Of a stretch of DNA of 7,989 bases, positions 1 through 7,018 are shown piece after piece. The translations under genes were made by a program, and so were the position numbers. The stretch's first letter is position 1. Each line of letters opens with the position of its first letter. The notes beneath the pieces were generated by a model. The model saw only the letters and a list, made by a program, of their open reading frames with translations, did no database searches and was not told the DNA's origin. The DNA comes from Mailhella sp. (lineage in GTDB: Bacteria > Desulfobacterota > Desulfovibrionia > Desulfovibrionales > Desulfovibrionaceae): NCBI GenBank assembly GCA_024404335.1, contig JAKSQA010000036.1:1-7989 (forward strand), written 5' to 3'.

Positions 1-573
1 GACTGGCTTGAATCCGCCTATACGGTGGTCAACTTCGCCGAGGCATCCGAACTCAGGAACATCATCGAGACTTTCGGAGAAGACCCCCAGGCGCACCGGA
101 TAGCACAGGCCATCTGCGCGGCCAGAAAGGAAGCCCCCATCGAAACCACCGGTTGCCTTGCCGACATCGTCTGGCACGCCTATCCGCCGAAGTGGCGCGC
201 CCAGGCACGGAACCATCCGGCGACACGCACGTTCCAGGCCATACGCATGGCCGTCAACGACGAACTCGGGCAGCTTGAAAGATTTCTCGATGCCGTACTG
301 CCCCGCCTCTCCGCAGGAGGCCGGCTTGCCATCATCACCTTCCATTCCCTGGAAGACCGGATCGTCAAGCAGCGTTTCAGGCTGTGGAGTTCGGACTGCA
401 TCTGTCCTCCGCACCTTCCGCGATGCGTATGCGGCCCTAAGGCCGAAGTGCGCCTGCTCACCAAAAAACCGATTGTGCCATCCCGTGAGGAGCTCCTCCT
501 CAATCCCCGCTCAGGCAGTTCAAAACTTCGGGTCATAGAAAAACTTCCCGCACATCAGGAGCAGCATCCATGA
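1..573 (+). CDS. rsmH: 16S rRNA (cytosine-N4) methyltransferase RsmH, C-terminal part (partial)
   Basis: RsmH (formerly MraW) methylates N4 of C1402 in 16S rRNA in the cytoplasm, using S-adenosylmethionine. The frame is open from the first base, so the 5' end lies outside the window. 190 residues are present against a usual 310-320, and the N-terminal SAM-binding glycine motif is missing. Visible family motifs, numbered from the first codon here, are HPATRTFQAIRMAVNDEL at about 72-89 and FHSLEDRIVK at 114-123. A four-cysteine CxC...CxC patch follows (C133, C135, C142, C144), then the C-terminal NPRSGSSKLRVIEK block. Nothing in the visible part looks damaged. It ends in TGA, overlapping the next gene's start as ATGA. 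This gene commonly opens dcw clusters after mraZ, so mraZ and the operon promoter probably lie just upstream. The identification is secure. Confidence 0.96.
   Translation, partial: DWLESAYTVVNFAEASELRNIIETFGEDPQAHRIAQAICAARKEAPIETTGCLADIVWHAYPPKWRAQARNHPATRTFQAIRMAVNDELGQLERFLDAVLPRLSAGGRLAIITFHSLEDRIVKQRFRLWSSDCICPPHLPRCVCGPKAEVRLLTKKPIVPSREELLLNPRSGSSKLRVIEKLPAHQEQHP
557..561 (+). promoter_or_regulatory. Ribosome binding site for the ftsL-like gene
   Basis: AGGAG lies inside the end of rsmH, eight bases before the ATG at 570. It supports that start and, with the ATGA overlap, suggests translational coupling to rsmH. Confidence 0.75.
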
Positions 574-872
574 ACAAGAATTCCTCCACGCTTGGAACCG
601 GCGCCTGGCTTCTGAGCCTGATCATCATCCTTCTCTTCGCCATAACGGCCATGATCGCACGCAGCTACCTTGATGTAAGCCGAACGAATATCGCCCTGAG
701 CATTCAGTCAGCCAAGGAGAATATCCAGGCGGCGCAGGCGCATATCGACAAGCTTGAAGTGGAGCGTGACAGCCTTCTTTCCCCCTTTGCGATTGGGAAA
801 ACGGCCGAACGCCTTGGCATGAGCCTGGCCGACCCAGGGCAGATCCGCAGAATAGGATCTTCAGCAAAATAA
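570..872 (+). CDS. ftsL: FtsL-like cell division protein
   Basis: This is a 100-residue protein with the layout of FtsL/DivIC-type divisome proteins. It has a short cytoplasmic N-terminus, one membrane helix at about residues 12-30, a periplasmic stretch with coiled-coil character (about 35-72, including AHIDKLEVERDSL), and a C-terminal block SPFAIGKTAERLGMSLADPGQ. The last block resembles the family's 'P..iE..AR..lGM' segment. FtsL normally forms a complex with FtsB and FtsQ that recruits and activates FtsW-FtsI at the septum. Direct sequence similarity in this family is weak, so the name rests on size, topology, the terminal block and the position between rsmH and ftsI. The start is fixed by the ATGA overlap with rsmH and an AGGAG eight bases upstream. 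The gene ends in TAA. Confidence 0.85.
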   Translation: MNKNSSTLGTGAWLLSLIIILLFAITAMIARSYLDVSRTNIALSIQSAKENIQAAQAHIDKLEVERDSLLSPFAIGKTAERLGMSLADPGQIRRIGSSAK

Positions 873-881
873 TGGTCTCCA

Positions 882-2978
882 ATGCGTTTCAGCGGCTCCT
901 CTTCCTCGACTACGCGTCTCCGCCCGCGGCATCAGCGCAATCGCCGCAGATCGGTATCCGCCCCTTCTCCTGCTAGAGAAGGGGGGGGCTCCGGACTCAT
1001 AGTCATTTTCGGGTTCTTTCGGAATCTCGACAGGATGTACTATGTCATTGCCCTGTTCGCATTACTCTGGTTCCTCCTGCTTGGCCGGGCCTTTTACGTC
1101 CAGATTTTCAAAGGGCCCTGGCTTTCAGAGATGGTCAGCGGACAGTATGTCAAGAAAGAACCCACCCAGGGGCTCAGAGGCAGCATCCTTGACAGGAACG
1201 GCATCACGCTGGCCAGGTCCGTCGCATGCCAGTCCGTCTGGATGAGCCTGAAAAAAATCGACGATATTGACGATGCTGTAAAAAAGCTCGCTCCCCTCAT
1301 CCACAAAACACCGCAGGCGCTGAAAAGCGAAATCGAAAACAAAAGAGGACGCCGCCGCGTAGCCATCCAGGTGGACGATGCCACAGCCGCCAGCATCCAG
1401 GCACTGAAGATAAACGGCATCGAACTGGAAACCTACTACAAGCGTGTCTACCCTTACAGGCACATCGCCGGTCAGCTCATCGGCTTTGTCGGCAGGGACG
1501 GTCACGGCCAGGAAGGCATAGAGCGTTCCTTCGACAGCGTCATGCAGGGCGAATCCGTAACACAGCAGATTCCCACGATTGCCGCACTTCAGATACTGAA
1601 CGAAGGCCTCCCCTCCCCTGATGACCTTCGCGGGCGCGACGTAAGGCTCACCATCGACCTTCAGGTTCAGTACATGGCCGAGGAAGCCCTGCAGAACGCC
1701 GTAAAAGGCAGCGGTGCGAAATGGGGCGGCGTCCTTGTTTCCGACGTTGCCACAGGCGAAGTCCTGGCCTGGGCGCAGTGCCCTTTTTTCAATCCGAACA
1801 ACTCCGGCCTTTCCAATGCGGCAATATACCGCAACAGGCTGGCGGCCGACAGCCTTGAACCCGGCTCCACATTCAAGCCCCTGCTTATGGCGGCGGCGCT
1901 TGAGGAAAAGGTCATCAGCCCGGAATCCTCAATCTACTGTGAAAAAGGCCTGTGGCGCACAAAATATGCCAACATCAGGGATGATACCCATTCATTCGGC
2001 TACCTCACGGCTACGGAAATCATAGCCCATTCAAGCAACATCGGCTCGGCCAAAATCGGACTGAAGCTCGGCACGCAGAAGTATTATTCATACCTGACAA
2101 AGCTCGGCTTCGGCAGCAGAACAGGCATAGGAGTCAATGGAGAAAGCCGGGGCATACTCCGGGCTCCGAAAAACTGGAGCGAGCTTGACCTGATGTCGAC
2201 GGCTTTCGGGCAGAGCGTTTCCGTCACGGGTGTCCAGATGCTTCAGTCATACACCACGCTTGCCTCAGGAGGCGAACTCCGCCCCGTAAAAATCGTCCTC
2301 GATGAGGAATCATCATCCGGTCTGACGCATCCAGAAACACGGGTATTCTCCGAGCGGGCAGCTCGTGCCGTCGTAAAAATGATGGAGGAGACCGTAGACG
2401 GCAACGGCACCGGATCAAAAGCCCGCATTCCCGGCGTACGGGTCGCAGGAAAGACCGGCACCGCCCAGAAGGCCGGCCCGCGAGGACGCGGCTACAGCAC
2501 CAAGCGCGTCGCATCCTTCGGCGGCATCGTCCCCGCGGACGATCCCAAGTTCGTCATATATGTCCTGCTTGACGAACCGTCGACAACGGGCTACGGCGGA
2601 GCCATTGCGGCCCCCGTGTTCCAGAAGGTAGCCTCCAGCCTCCTTGCATACAGCGGATATCTGCCCGACGTCACGTTCAGCACGCAGCTCCCCAAGACGA
2701 AACCGCTTACCGCAGCGCAGAAGGCCCGACAAGAAAAAGACGCCGCCTATCTGGAAAGCATCGCCCGATACAGGGAGCAGAAGGCTGCAAAAGAAAGGAA
2801 GGCCGGGAAAATCCCCGCTAAGGACACCCCTCTCTCTTCCATGCCCGACCTTGCGGGAATGTCCCTCCGCAAAGCCATGGAGGTCTGTGCCCGGCACGGC
2901 GTCGTCCCCGAACTCCAGGGAGACGGAGCCTTTGTTTCCAAGCCGTCTCCTCCCCCACCGACCCCCTCCTCACGCTGA
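882..2978 (+). CDS. ftsI: Septal peptidoglycan transpeptidase FtsI (PBP3), PASTA-tailed; 3' end probably frameshifted
   Basis: This class B penicillin-binding protein cross-links septal peptidoglycan in the periplasm and is anchored in the inner membrane. The 698-residue frame has an unusually long, basic, low-complexity N-terminus (1-51) and a membrane helix at about 53-69. The PBP dimerisation region begins with RGSILDRNG at 99-107. The transpeptidase domain carries SxxK (S329-T-F-K332, the acylated serine), SxN (S384-S385-N386) and KTGT (K524-527), all intact. After a charged Ala/Lys linker (about 610-650) comes one PASTA-like segment (about 653-690, MPDLAGMSLRKAMEVCARHGVVPEL...FVSK). The frame then stops soon after the PASTA segment at TGA 2976-2978. 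Evidence for a one-base shift there is given in a separate entry. The start at 882 follows the ftsL stop by nine bases but has no strong ribosome binding site, and the next in-frame ATG (1035) sits right at the membrane helix. Family assignment is certain; both ends are less so. Confidence 0.95.
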   Translation: MRFSGSSSSTTRLRPRHQRNRRRSVSAPSPAREGGGSGLIVIFGFFRNLDRMYYVIALFALLWFLLLGRAFYVQIFKGPWLSEMVSGQYVKKEPTQGLRGSILDRNGITLARSVACQSVWMSLKKIDDIDDAVKKLAPLIHKTPQALKSEIENKRGRRRVAIQVDDATAASIQALKINGIELETYYKRVYPYRHIAGQLIGFVGRDGHGQEGIERSFDSVMQGESVTQQIPTIAALQILNEGLPSPDDLRGRDVRLTIDLQVQYMAEEALQNAVKGSGAKWGGVLVSDVATGEVLAWAQCPFFNPNNSGLSNAAIYRNRLAADSLEPGSTFKPLLMAAALEEKVISPESSIYCEKGLWRTKYANIRDDTHSFGYLTATEIIAHSSNIGSAKIGLKLGTQKYYSYLTKLGFGSRTGIGVNGESRGILRAPKNWSELDLMSTAFGQSVSVTGVQMLQSYTTLASGGELRPVKIVLDEESSSGLTHPETRVFSERAARAVVKMMEETVDGNGTGSKARIPGVRVAGKTGTAQKAGPRGRGYSTKRVASFGGIVPADDPKFVIYVLLDEPSTTGYGGAIAAPVFQKVASSLLAYSGYLPDVTFSTQLPKTKPLTAAQKARQEKDAAYLESIARYREQKAAKERKAGKIPAKDTPLSSMPDLAGMSLRKAMEVCARHGVVPELQGDGAFVSKPSPPPPTPSSR
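981..988 (+). repeat. Run of eight G near the 5' end of ftsI
   Basis: Eight consecutive G form part of codons 34-36 of ftsI (Gly-Gly-Gly). Such runs are prone to slippage during replication and to miscounting during sequencing. A one-base change would detach everything upstream from the conserved membrane helix and catalytic domain. The sequence gives no evidence on whether the length varies. Confidence 0.9.
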
Positions 2979-3054
2979 CGCACCTCTCCACGCCCCCCCT
3001 CCCCCTGCCGCCGCCCCTGCTCCAGACAAGAAACCTTCCGGAAAGAAACCATGA
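2947..3054 (+). other. Probable original 3' end of ftsI in a shifted frame (C-rich)
   Basis: After the PASTA-like segment the annotated ftsI frame runs SPPPPTPSSR and stops at 2976-2978. Dropping one C from either run of five (2952-2956 or 2962-2966) lets translation continue as a Pro/Ala-rich, Lys-ending tail (...PPPPAAAPAPDKKPSGKKP). It then terminates at TGA 3052-3054, overlapping the murE start as ATGA. That would give a protein of about 723 residues and the same tight junction as rsmH/ftsL. Otherwise these bases are a 72-base spacer containing no gene, terminator or promoter that I can recognise, apart from the murE ribosome binding site (GGAAAG, 3040-3045). The shift is inference; the alternative frame and overlap are visible. 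Confidence 0.5.
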
Positions 3055-4541
3055 CCATATCACTTGAAGAACTCTGCACACGGCTCAGGAGCAGCTCTAT
3101 AGCCATCCGCACGGATTCCAGGACTGTCCGACCGGGAGACATCTTCGTCGCCCTCCCCCCTGCGGTCCCAGGCGCTCCGGACAGACGAGTCGAGTATGCA
3201 TCCTCCGCCTCATCCGCCGGAGCGGGATGGATCGTAGTTCCGGAAAGCCTGCTTGATTCCCTGACGACCGATGCCATCAAAGTTCCCTGTGTTGACTGCA
3301 GGGAGGGCCTGGGGCGCCTTGCCGCATCGCTTTACGGCACGGATTCCTCCGCCATGCCGGTCATCGCAATCACCGGCACCAACGGCAAGACCACCTGCAC
3401 CTATCTTCTGGAGCATCTTTTCCGCAGTGCGGGAAGAAGCGCCGGCGTGCTCGGAACAATCAGCTACCGATGGCCGGGGCACGACGAAGCCGCCCCGCTT
3501 ACGACTCCCGACTGCCTGACGATCCACGCATCTTTCAAGGCCATGCGTGACGCGGGCGCCTGCGCGGCTCTCATGGAGGTCTCCTCCCATTCAATCGATC
3601 AGAAACGCATCGCCGGCATCCCTTTCACGGCCGTCGCATTCACAAATCTCACCCAGGACCATCTGGACTACCATAAGACCCTGGAAGCCTATTTCAGCGT
3701 AAAGGCCAGACTCTTCACCGACTTCCCGCGCGACGACAAGGCCATGGTCATAAATGCGGACGACGAGCACGGACGCCGACTGCTTGAGATGCTTCCCAGC
3801 GCAATGGGATTCGGCCTCTCCGCTCCTCTGCCCGGAAGGGACTACCTCCATGCCGCGGTTCTCAAGGCTGACACCTCCGGCCTTCTTCTGCGCATGCGGC
3901 TCCACCAAGGCGGCACATGCACCCGGGAATGGGAGATGTCCAGCCCTCTTGTCGGACTCCACAACGCAAGCAACCTGCTCACTGTAAGCGCGCTTGCCCT
4001 CTCCATCGGCTTCAAGCCGGCAGACCTCGCATGCTTTTCCGATTTCATGGGCGTTCCGGGACGTCTTGAAAGGATTCCCGTCCCCTCGAGCCGTTTTGCC
4101 GGTGCTGAGGGCACCGGGGTCTTCGTCGACTATGCACACACGCCTGACGCCCTCATCCGCGTGCTCGACGCACTCAGAGCCGCATCTTTCTCCCGCATCA
4201 TCACCGTCTTCGGCTGCGGCGGAGACCGGGACAGGACAAAACGTCCGCTGATGGGGGAAGCCGTCGCATCCCGCAGCGACATAGTCGTCGTCACATCGGA
4301 CAACCCAAGGACGGAAAACCCCGAGGCCATTCTTGACGACATCATGCCCGGCCTGTCCTCTGCCGCAGAGCTCCACAGGGAAGCCGACCGGAAGAAGGCC
4401 CTTGGGCTCGCAGTTTCCATGCTCCGTCCGGGAGACGCCCTCCTGGTCGCAGGCAAGGGACATGAGGACTACCAGATCATCGGAACGGTCAAACACCACT
4501 TCAGCGATCAGGAAACACTCAGGGAGTTGATGGGATGCTGA
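3051..4541 (+). CDS. murE: UDP-MurNAc-L-Ala-D-Glu:meso-diaminopimelate ligase MurE
   Basis: MurE is the cytoplasmic ATP-dependent ligase that adds the third residue of the peptidoglycan stem peptide. The 496-residue length is normal. The N-terminal UDP-binding domain includes TDSRTVRPGDIFVAL (about 22-36). The central domain has the P-loop GTNGKTT with K113, the TTPD substrate loop (about 149-152), the NLTQDHLDYH block, and K218 in VKARLF, the position of the carbamylated lysine. The C-terminal domain has the FGCGGDRDRTKRPLM block, DNPR (D417-R420) and GKGHEDYQ (H471-E472). DNPR is the signature of meso-DAP rather than L-lysine specificity, which fits a Gram-negative wall. No key residue appears missing. 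The ATG at 3051 has GGAAAG five bases upstream. The 3' end overlaps murF by seven bases, implying coupled translation. Confidence 0.97.
   Translation: MTISLEELCTRLRSSSIAIRTDSRTVRPGDIFVALPPAVPGAPDRRVEYASSASSAGAGWIVVPESLLDSLTTDAIKVPCVDCREGLGRLAASLYGTDSSAMPVIAITGTNGKTTCTYLLEHLFRSAGRSAGVLGTISYRWPGHDEAAPLTTPDCLTIHASFKAMRDAGACAALMEVSSHSIDQKRIAGIPFTAVAFTNLTQDHLDYHKTLEAYFSVKARLFTDFPRDDKAMVINADDEHGRRLLEMLPSAMGFGLSAPLPGRDYLHAAVLKADTSGLLLRMRLHQGGTCTREWEMSSPLVGLHNASNLLTVSALALSIGFKPADLACFSDFMGVPGRLERIPVPSSRFAGAEGTGVFVDYAHTPDALIRVLDALRAASFSRIITVFGCGGDRDRTKRPLMGEAVASRSDIVVVTSDNPRTENPEAILDDIMPGLSSAAELHREADRKKALGLAVSMLRPGDALLVAGKGHEDYQIIGTVKHHFSDQETLRELMGC
4521..4526 (+). promoter_or_regulatory. Ribosome binding site for murF
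   Basis: AGGGAG lies within the last codons of murE, eight bases before the murF ATG at 4535. It supports that start and the seven-base overlap between the two genes. Confidence 0.7.
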
Positions 4542-5923
4542 TATCACTCGCACAGGCTGCGGAATACATGAACGCCGAAATCATCGGCTCTCGCCACACC
4601 ATGATAACCGGCGCAGCCTATGACAACCGCTCCGTACTGCCCGGCGAGCTTTTCGTAGCCATCAAAGGCGAACGCAGCGACGGCCACGATTTCGCCGAGG
4701 CAGCCGTCGGAGCCGGAGCCGCAGCGGTGCTTGCCGAGCACGATCCCTTCGGCGGCGCCAATACGGCCCCCATACTTCTCACGGACAACAGCGTGCTGGC
4801 CCTCGGGCGGCTCGCACATGCCTGCAGGAAGAACTTCTCCGGAAAGGTCGTCGGCATTACCGGTACGGCCGGCAAGACAACGACCAAAGAGCTTCTCGCG
4901 TCCATCCTTTCCGTACGGGGCAAAACCGCACGCAGCATGTAGAATCTCAACACCCAGGTCGGAATGCCCGTATCCATCCTGCGTTCCGACGGCGACGAGA
5001 TGTTCTGGGTGCTTGAAGCCGGCATAAGCCACCCGGAGGATATGGACGAGCTCGGCCCCGTCATGGAACCCGACATAGCCATCGTGCTCAACGCGGGAAC
5101 AGGCCACTCGCTCGGCCTCGGAGGGAAGGGCGCGGCCCACTACAAGTCCAGGCTTCTCAAGCATACGGCGGCCGGAGGAAAGGCCCTTGTGAGCGCCGAC
5201 TACCCCGACCTGGTGAAGGAAGCCCTTGCGGTGAGAAGCGACTGCATCTTCTTCACGGCCGAAGGCGCGGATGCCGCCTATTCCGCCGAGTACCTCGGTA
5301 TGGGCAATGACGGACGAGGCCGCTACAGACTGCTTCTCAACGGTACCGAGCTCATGGCGGACTCCCGGCTTGCGGGAAGCTATGCAGCTGAGAACATCAT
5401 AGCCGCTGCCGCTGCCGCCCATCTGCTCGGCCTGTCCCCCGAAGAAATCGCGGAAGGCATAGCCAATGCCCCCACGCCCGACCAGCGCTTTGCATACTGC
5501 GAAGCCGGAGGCTGGACCGTCATCGACGATACCTACAACGCCAATCCGCTCTCCATGAGGCGCATGATGGAAGCGGCTCGGGACAGGATCGGAGACGGCA
5601 CGCTCGTCTTCGTCCTCGGCGAAATGCTCGAACTCGGAGACGAAGCCGTCCAGTCCCACCGTGAAATCGGGCGTCTGGCTGCCGAACTCGGCTGCAGCGG
5701 CCTCCTCTGGTATGGCGGCCATGCCGACGACGTGAGGAACGGCTTTGAAGAGGCGGGAGCGAAAGGCTCATTCCACCGCCTGGAAAACCACCAGGATTTC
5801 ATTCCCGAACTCAAGAAACTGCTGTCCGCCATTCCCGAAAAGAGCACGAAGGCCGTGCTTTTCAAAGGTTCGCGTGGAAACAGGCTTGAAAAACTCGTAA
5901 AGCTCTTCATGGAAGCCGTCTGA
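4535..5923 (+). CDS. murF: UDP-MurNAc-tripeptide:D-Ala-D-Ala ligase MurF, interrupted by an in-frame TAG
   Basis: MurF adds the D-Ala-D-Ala dipeptide to UDP-MurNAc-tripeptide in the cytoplasm, the last soluble step. Read through its internal stop, the frame gives 462 codons, a normal MurF length. The N-terminal domain includes [24 protein letters not shown] (about 29-52). The P-loop [12 protein letters not shown] has K114. Codon 136 is TAG (4940-4942), immediately before NLNTQVGMP, the conserved 'N.N..iG.P' block. After it, still in the same frame, come [14 protein letters not shown], the GHSLGLG...AHYKSRLL block (catalytic His and probable carbamylated Lys), [22 protein letters not shown] and [12 protein letters not shown]. 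Only the stop breaks the gene. The upstream piece (135 residues) keeps the P-loop but lacks most of the catalytic domain. A restart at ATG 4964 would lack the P-loop. Neither half should work alone. It could be a base error, a pseudogene or a read-through codon. The ordinary terminal stop is TGA, one base before mraY. Confidence 0.93.
4940..4942 (+). other. In-frame TAG (amber) at murF codon 136
   Basis: The reading frames on both sides are identical, so this is a nonsense codon and not a frameshift. One base change from AAG (Lys), CAG (Gln), GAG (Glu), TGG (Trp), TTG (Leu), TCG (Ser), TAC or TAT (Tyr) would make it. The position precedes a conserved Asn and is usually variable in MurF as far as I recall, so many residues might be tolerated there. 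Confidence 0.95.
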
Positions 5924-5924
5924 G

Positions 5925-7010
5925 ATGCTGTACCATATCTTCGTTCCGCTAAGCCAGGACTTCAGCCTGCTGAATGTCTTCCGCTACATAACCTTCCGCT
6001 CTGCAGGAGCTCTCATCCTCGCGCTACTATTCACCATCATCACAGGGCCGAAGTTCCTGAAGATGCTCCGCGCTCTCAAGATGGGGCAGCCCATTCTAAG
6101 CGAATACGTCCCTGAGCATAAGGGAAAGGCCGGGACTCCCACCATGGGCGGACTTCTCATCATGGCATCCGTCCTCTTCTCAACACTGATGTGGTCGGAC
6201 CTCTCCAACATATTCGTCTGGCTGACCATGTTCGTCTTCGCCGGATTCGGCGTTGTGGGCTTTCTCGACGACTACACGAAAATCCGCCGAGCCCACAACC
6301 AGGGCCTCACGCCCAGGGCCAAGATGCTCGGGCTTCTGGCTGTTTCCATCATAGCCGTAGGACTCCTGCTTCTGAACCCCGCCTACAGCACCAAGCTCGC
6401 CGTGCCTTTCTTCAAGCAGTTCGTGCCTGACCTGGGCATCTTCTATGCGGTGTTCGCCGTCGTCGTCCTCCTGGCCTCATCAAATGCGGTCAACCTTACG
6501 GATGGCCTCGACGGCCTGGCCATATTCCCCATGGTCGTGTGCACGTTCGTCTATGCAATCTTCATCTATGTCGCCGGTCATGCCGACTTCGCCCGCTATC
6601 TTCAGGTGGCCGCCGTTCCGGGCGTCGGTGAAGTGACCATATTCTGCGCAGCGCTCGTCGGGGCCGGCCTCGGCTTCCTCTGGTTCAACTGCTATCCGGC
6701 CCAGGTCTTCATGGGGGACGTCGGAGCGCTGAGCCTCGGCGGCGTGCTGGGATTCCTCGCCGTGCTCTGCAAGCAGGAGTTCATGCTCGTCATCGCCGGC
6801 GGCGTATTCGTCATGGAAACGCTTTCCGTCATACTCCAGGTCAGCTACTTCAAATTCACGCACGGCAAGCGCATATTCCGCATGACACCGCTGCACCATC
6901 ATTTCCAGAAGGGCGACCATCCTCTGCCCGAATCCAAAATCATCATCAGATTCTGGATCATATCCCTCCTGCTTGCCATCATCTCCATTTCGGTTCTCAA
7001 ACTCCGCTGA
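5925..7010 (+). CDS. mraY: Phospho-MurNAc-pentapeptide transferase MraY
   Basis: MraY is the inner-membrane enzyme that transfers phospho-MurNAc-pentapeptide from UDP to undecaprenyl phosphate, giving lipid I. The 361 residues are the typical length, with about ten hydrophobic helices. The N-terminus [11 protein letters not shown] is characteristic of the family. Catalytic and substrate motifs are intact: KAGTPTMGG (about 66-74), the DDY pair D115-D116 in [18 protein letters not shown] with N190, D193 and D196, [12 protein letters not shown] with D265, and the HHH motif at 324-326 in PLHHHFQ. The start at 5925 lies one base after the murF stop, with GGAAG about nine bases upstream inside murF. 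Expression therefore probably depends on ribosomes finishing murF, which makes the murF nonsense codon a possible polar defect too. It ends in TGA. Confidence 0.98.
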   Translation: MLYHIFVPLSQDFSLLNVFRYITFRSAGALILALLFTIITGPKFLKMLRALKMGQPILSEYVPEHKGKAGTPTMGGLLIMASVLFSTLMWSDLSNIFVWLTMFVFAGFGVVGFLDDYTKIRRAHNQGLTPRAKMLGLLAVSIIAVGLLLLNPAYSTKLAVPFFKQFVPDLGIFYAVFAVVVLLASSNAVNLTDGLDGLAIFPMVVCTFVYAIFIYVAGHADFARYLQVAAVPGVGEVTIFCAALVGAGLGFLWFNCYPAQVFMGDVGALSLGGVLGFLAVLCKQEFMLVIAGGVFVMETLSVILQVSYFKFTHGKRIFRMTPLHHHFQKGDHPLPESKIIIRFWIISLLLAIISISVLKLR

Positions 7011-7012
7011 GG
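7009..7012 (+). promoter_or_regulatory. Ribosome binding site for murD
   Basis: GAGG overlaps the mraY stop codon and lies six bases before the ATG at 7019. It supports that murD start and coupling to mraY. Confidence 0.7.
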
Positions 7013-7018
7013 TATCCC

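Noticed and set aside
2979..3050. Possible terminator or promoter between ftsI and murE
   Set aside because: The stretch is C-rich with no stem followed by a T run and no convincing -35/-10 pair. It reads better as shifted coding sequence.
3591..4553. A 320-codon open frame on the minus strand opposite murE
   Set aside because: This is a codon-bias shadow of murE. The translation shows no familiar motif and there is no independent ribosome binding site or spacing evidence.
5018..5140. Unusual wording of MurF motifs ([21 protein letters not shown])
   Set aside because: They differ from the E. coli motifs but keep the key Glu, His and Lys. As far as I recall they resemble the form seen in Desulfovibrionaceae, so they are probably normal for the lineage.
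4544..5722. A 392-codon open frame on the minus strand opposite murF
   Set aside because: It is a mirror of the strong third-position G/C bias of murF. It has no recognisable domain, while the plus strand carries all MurF motifs.
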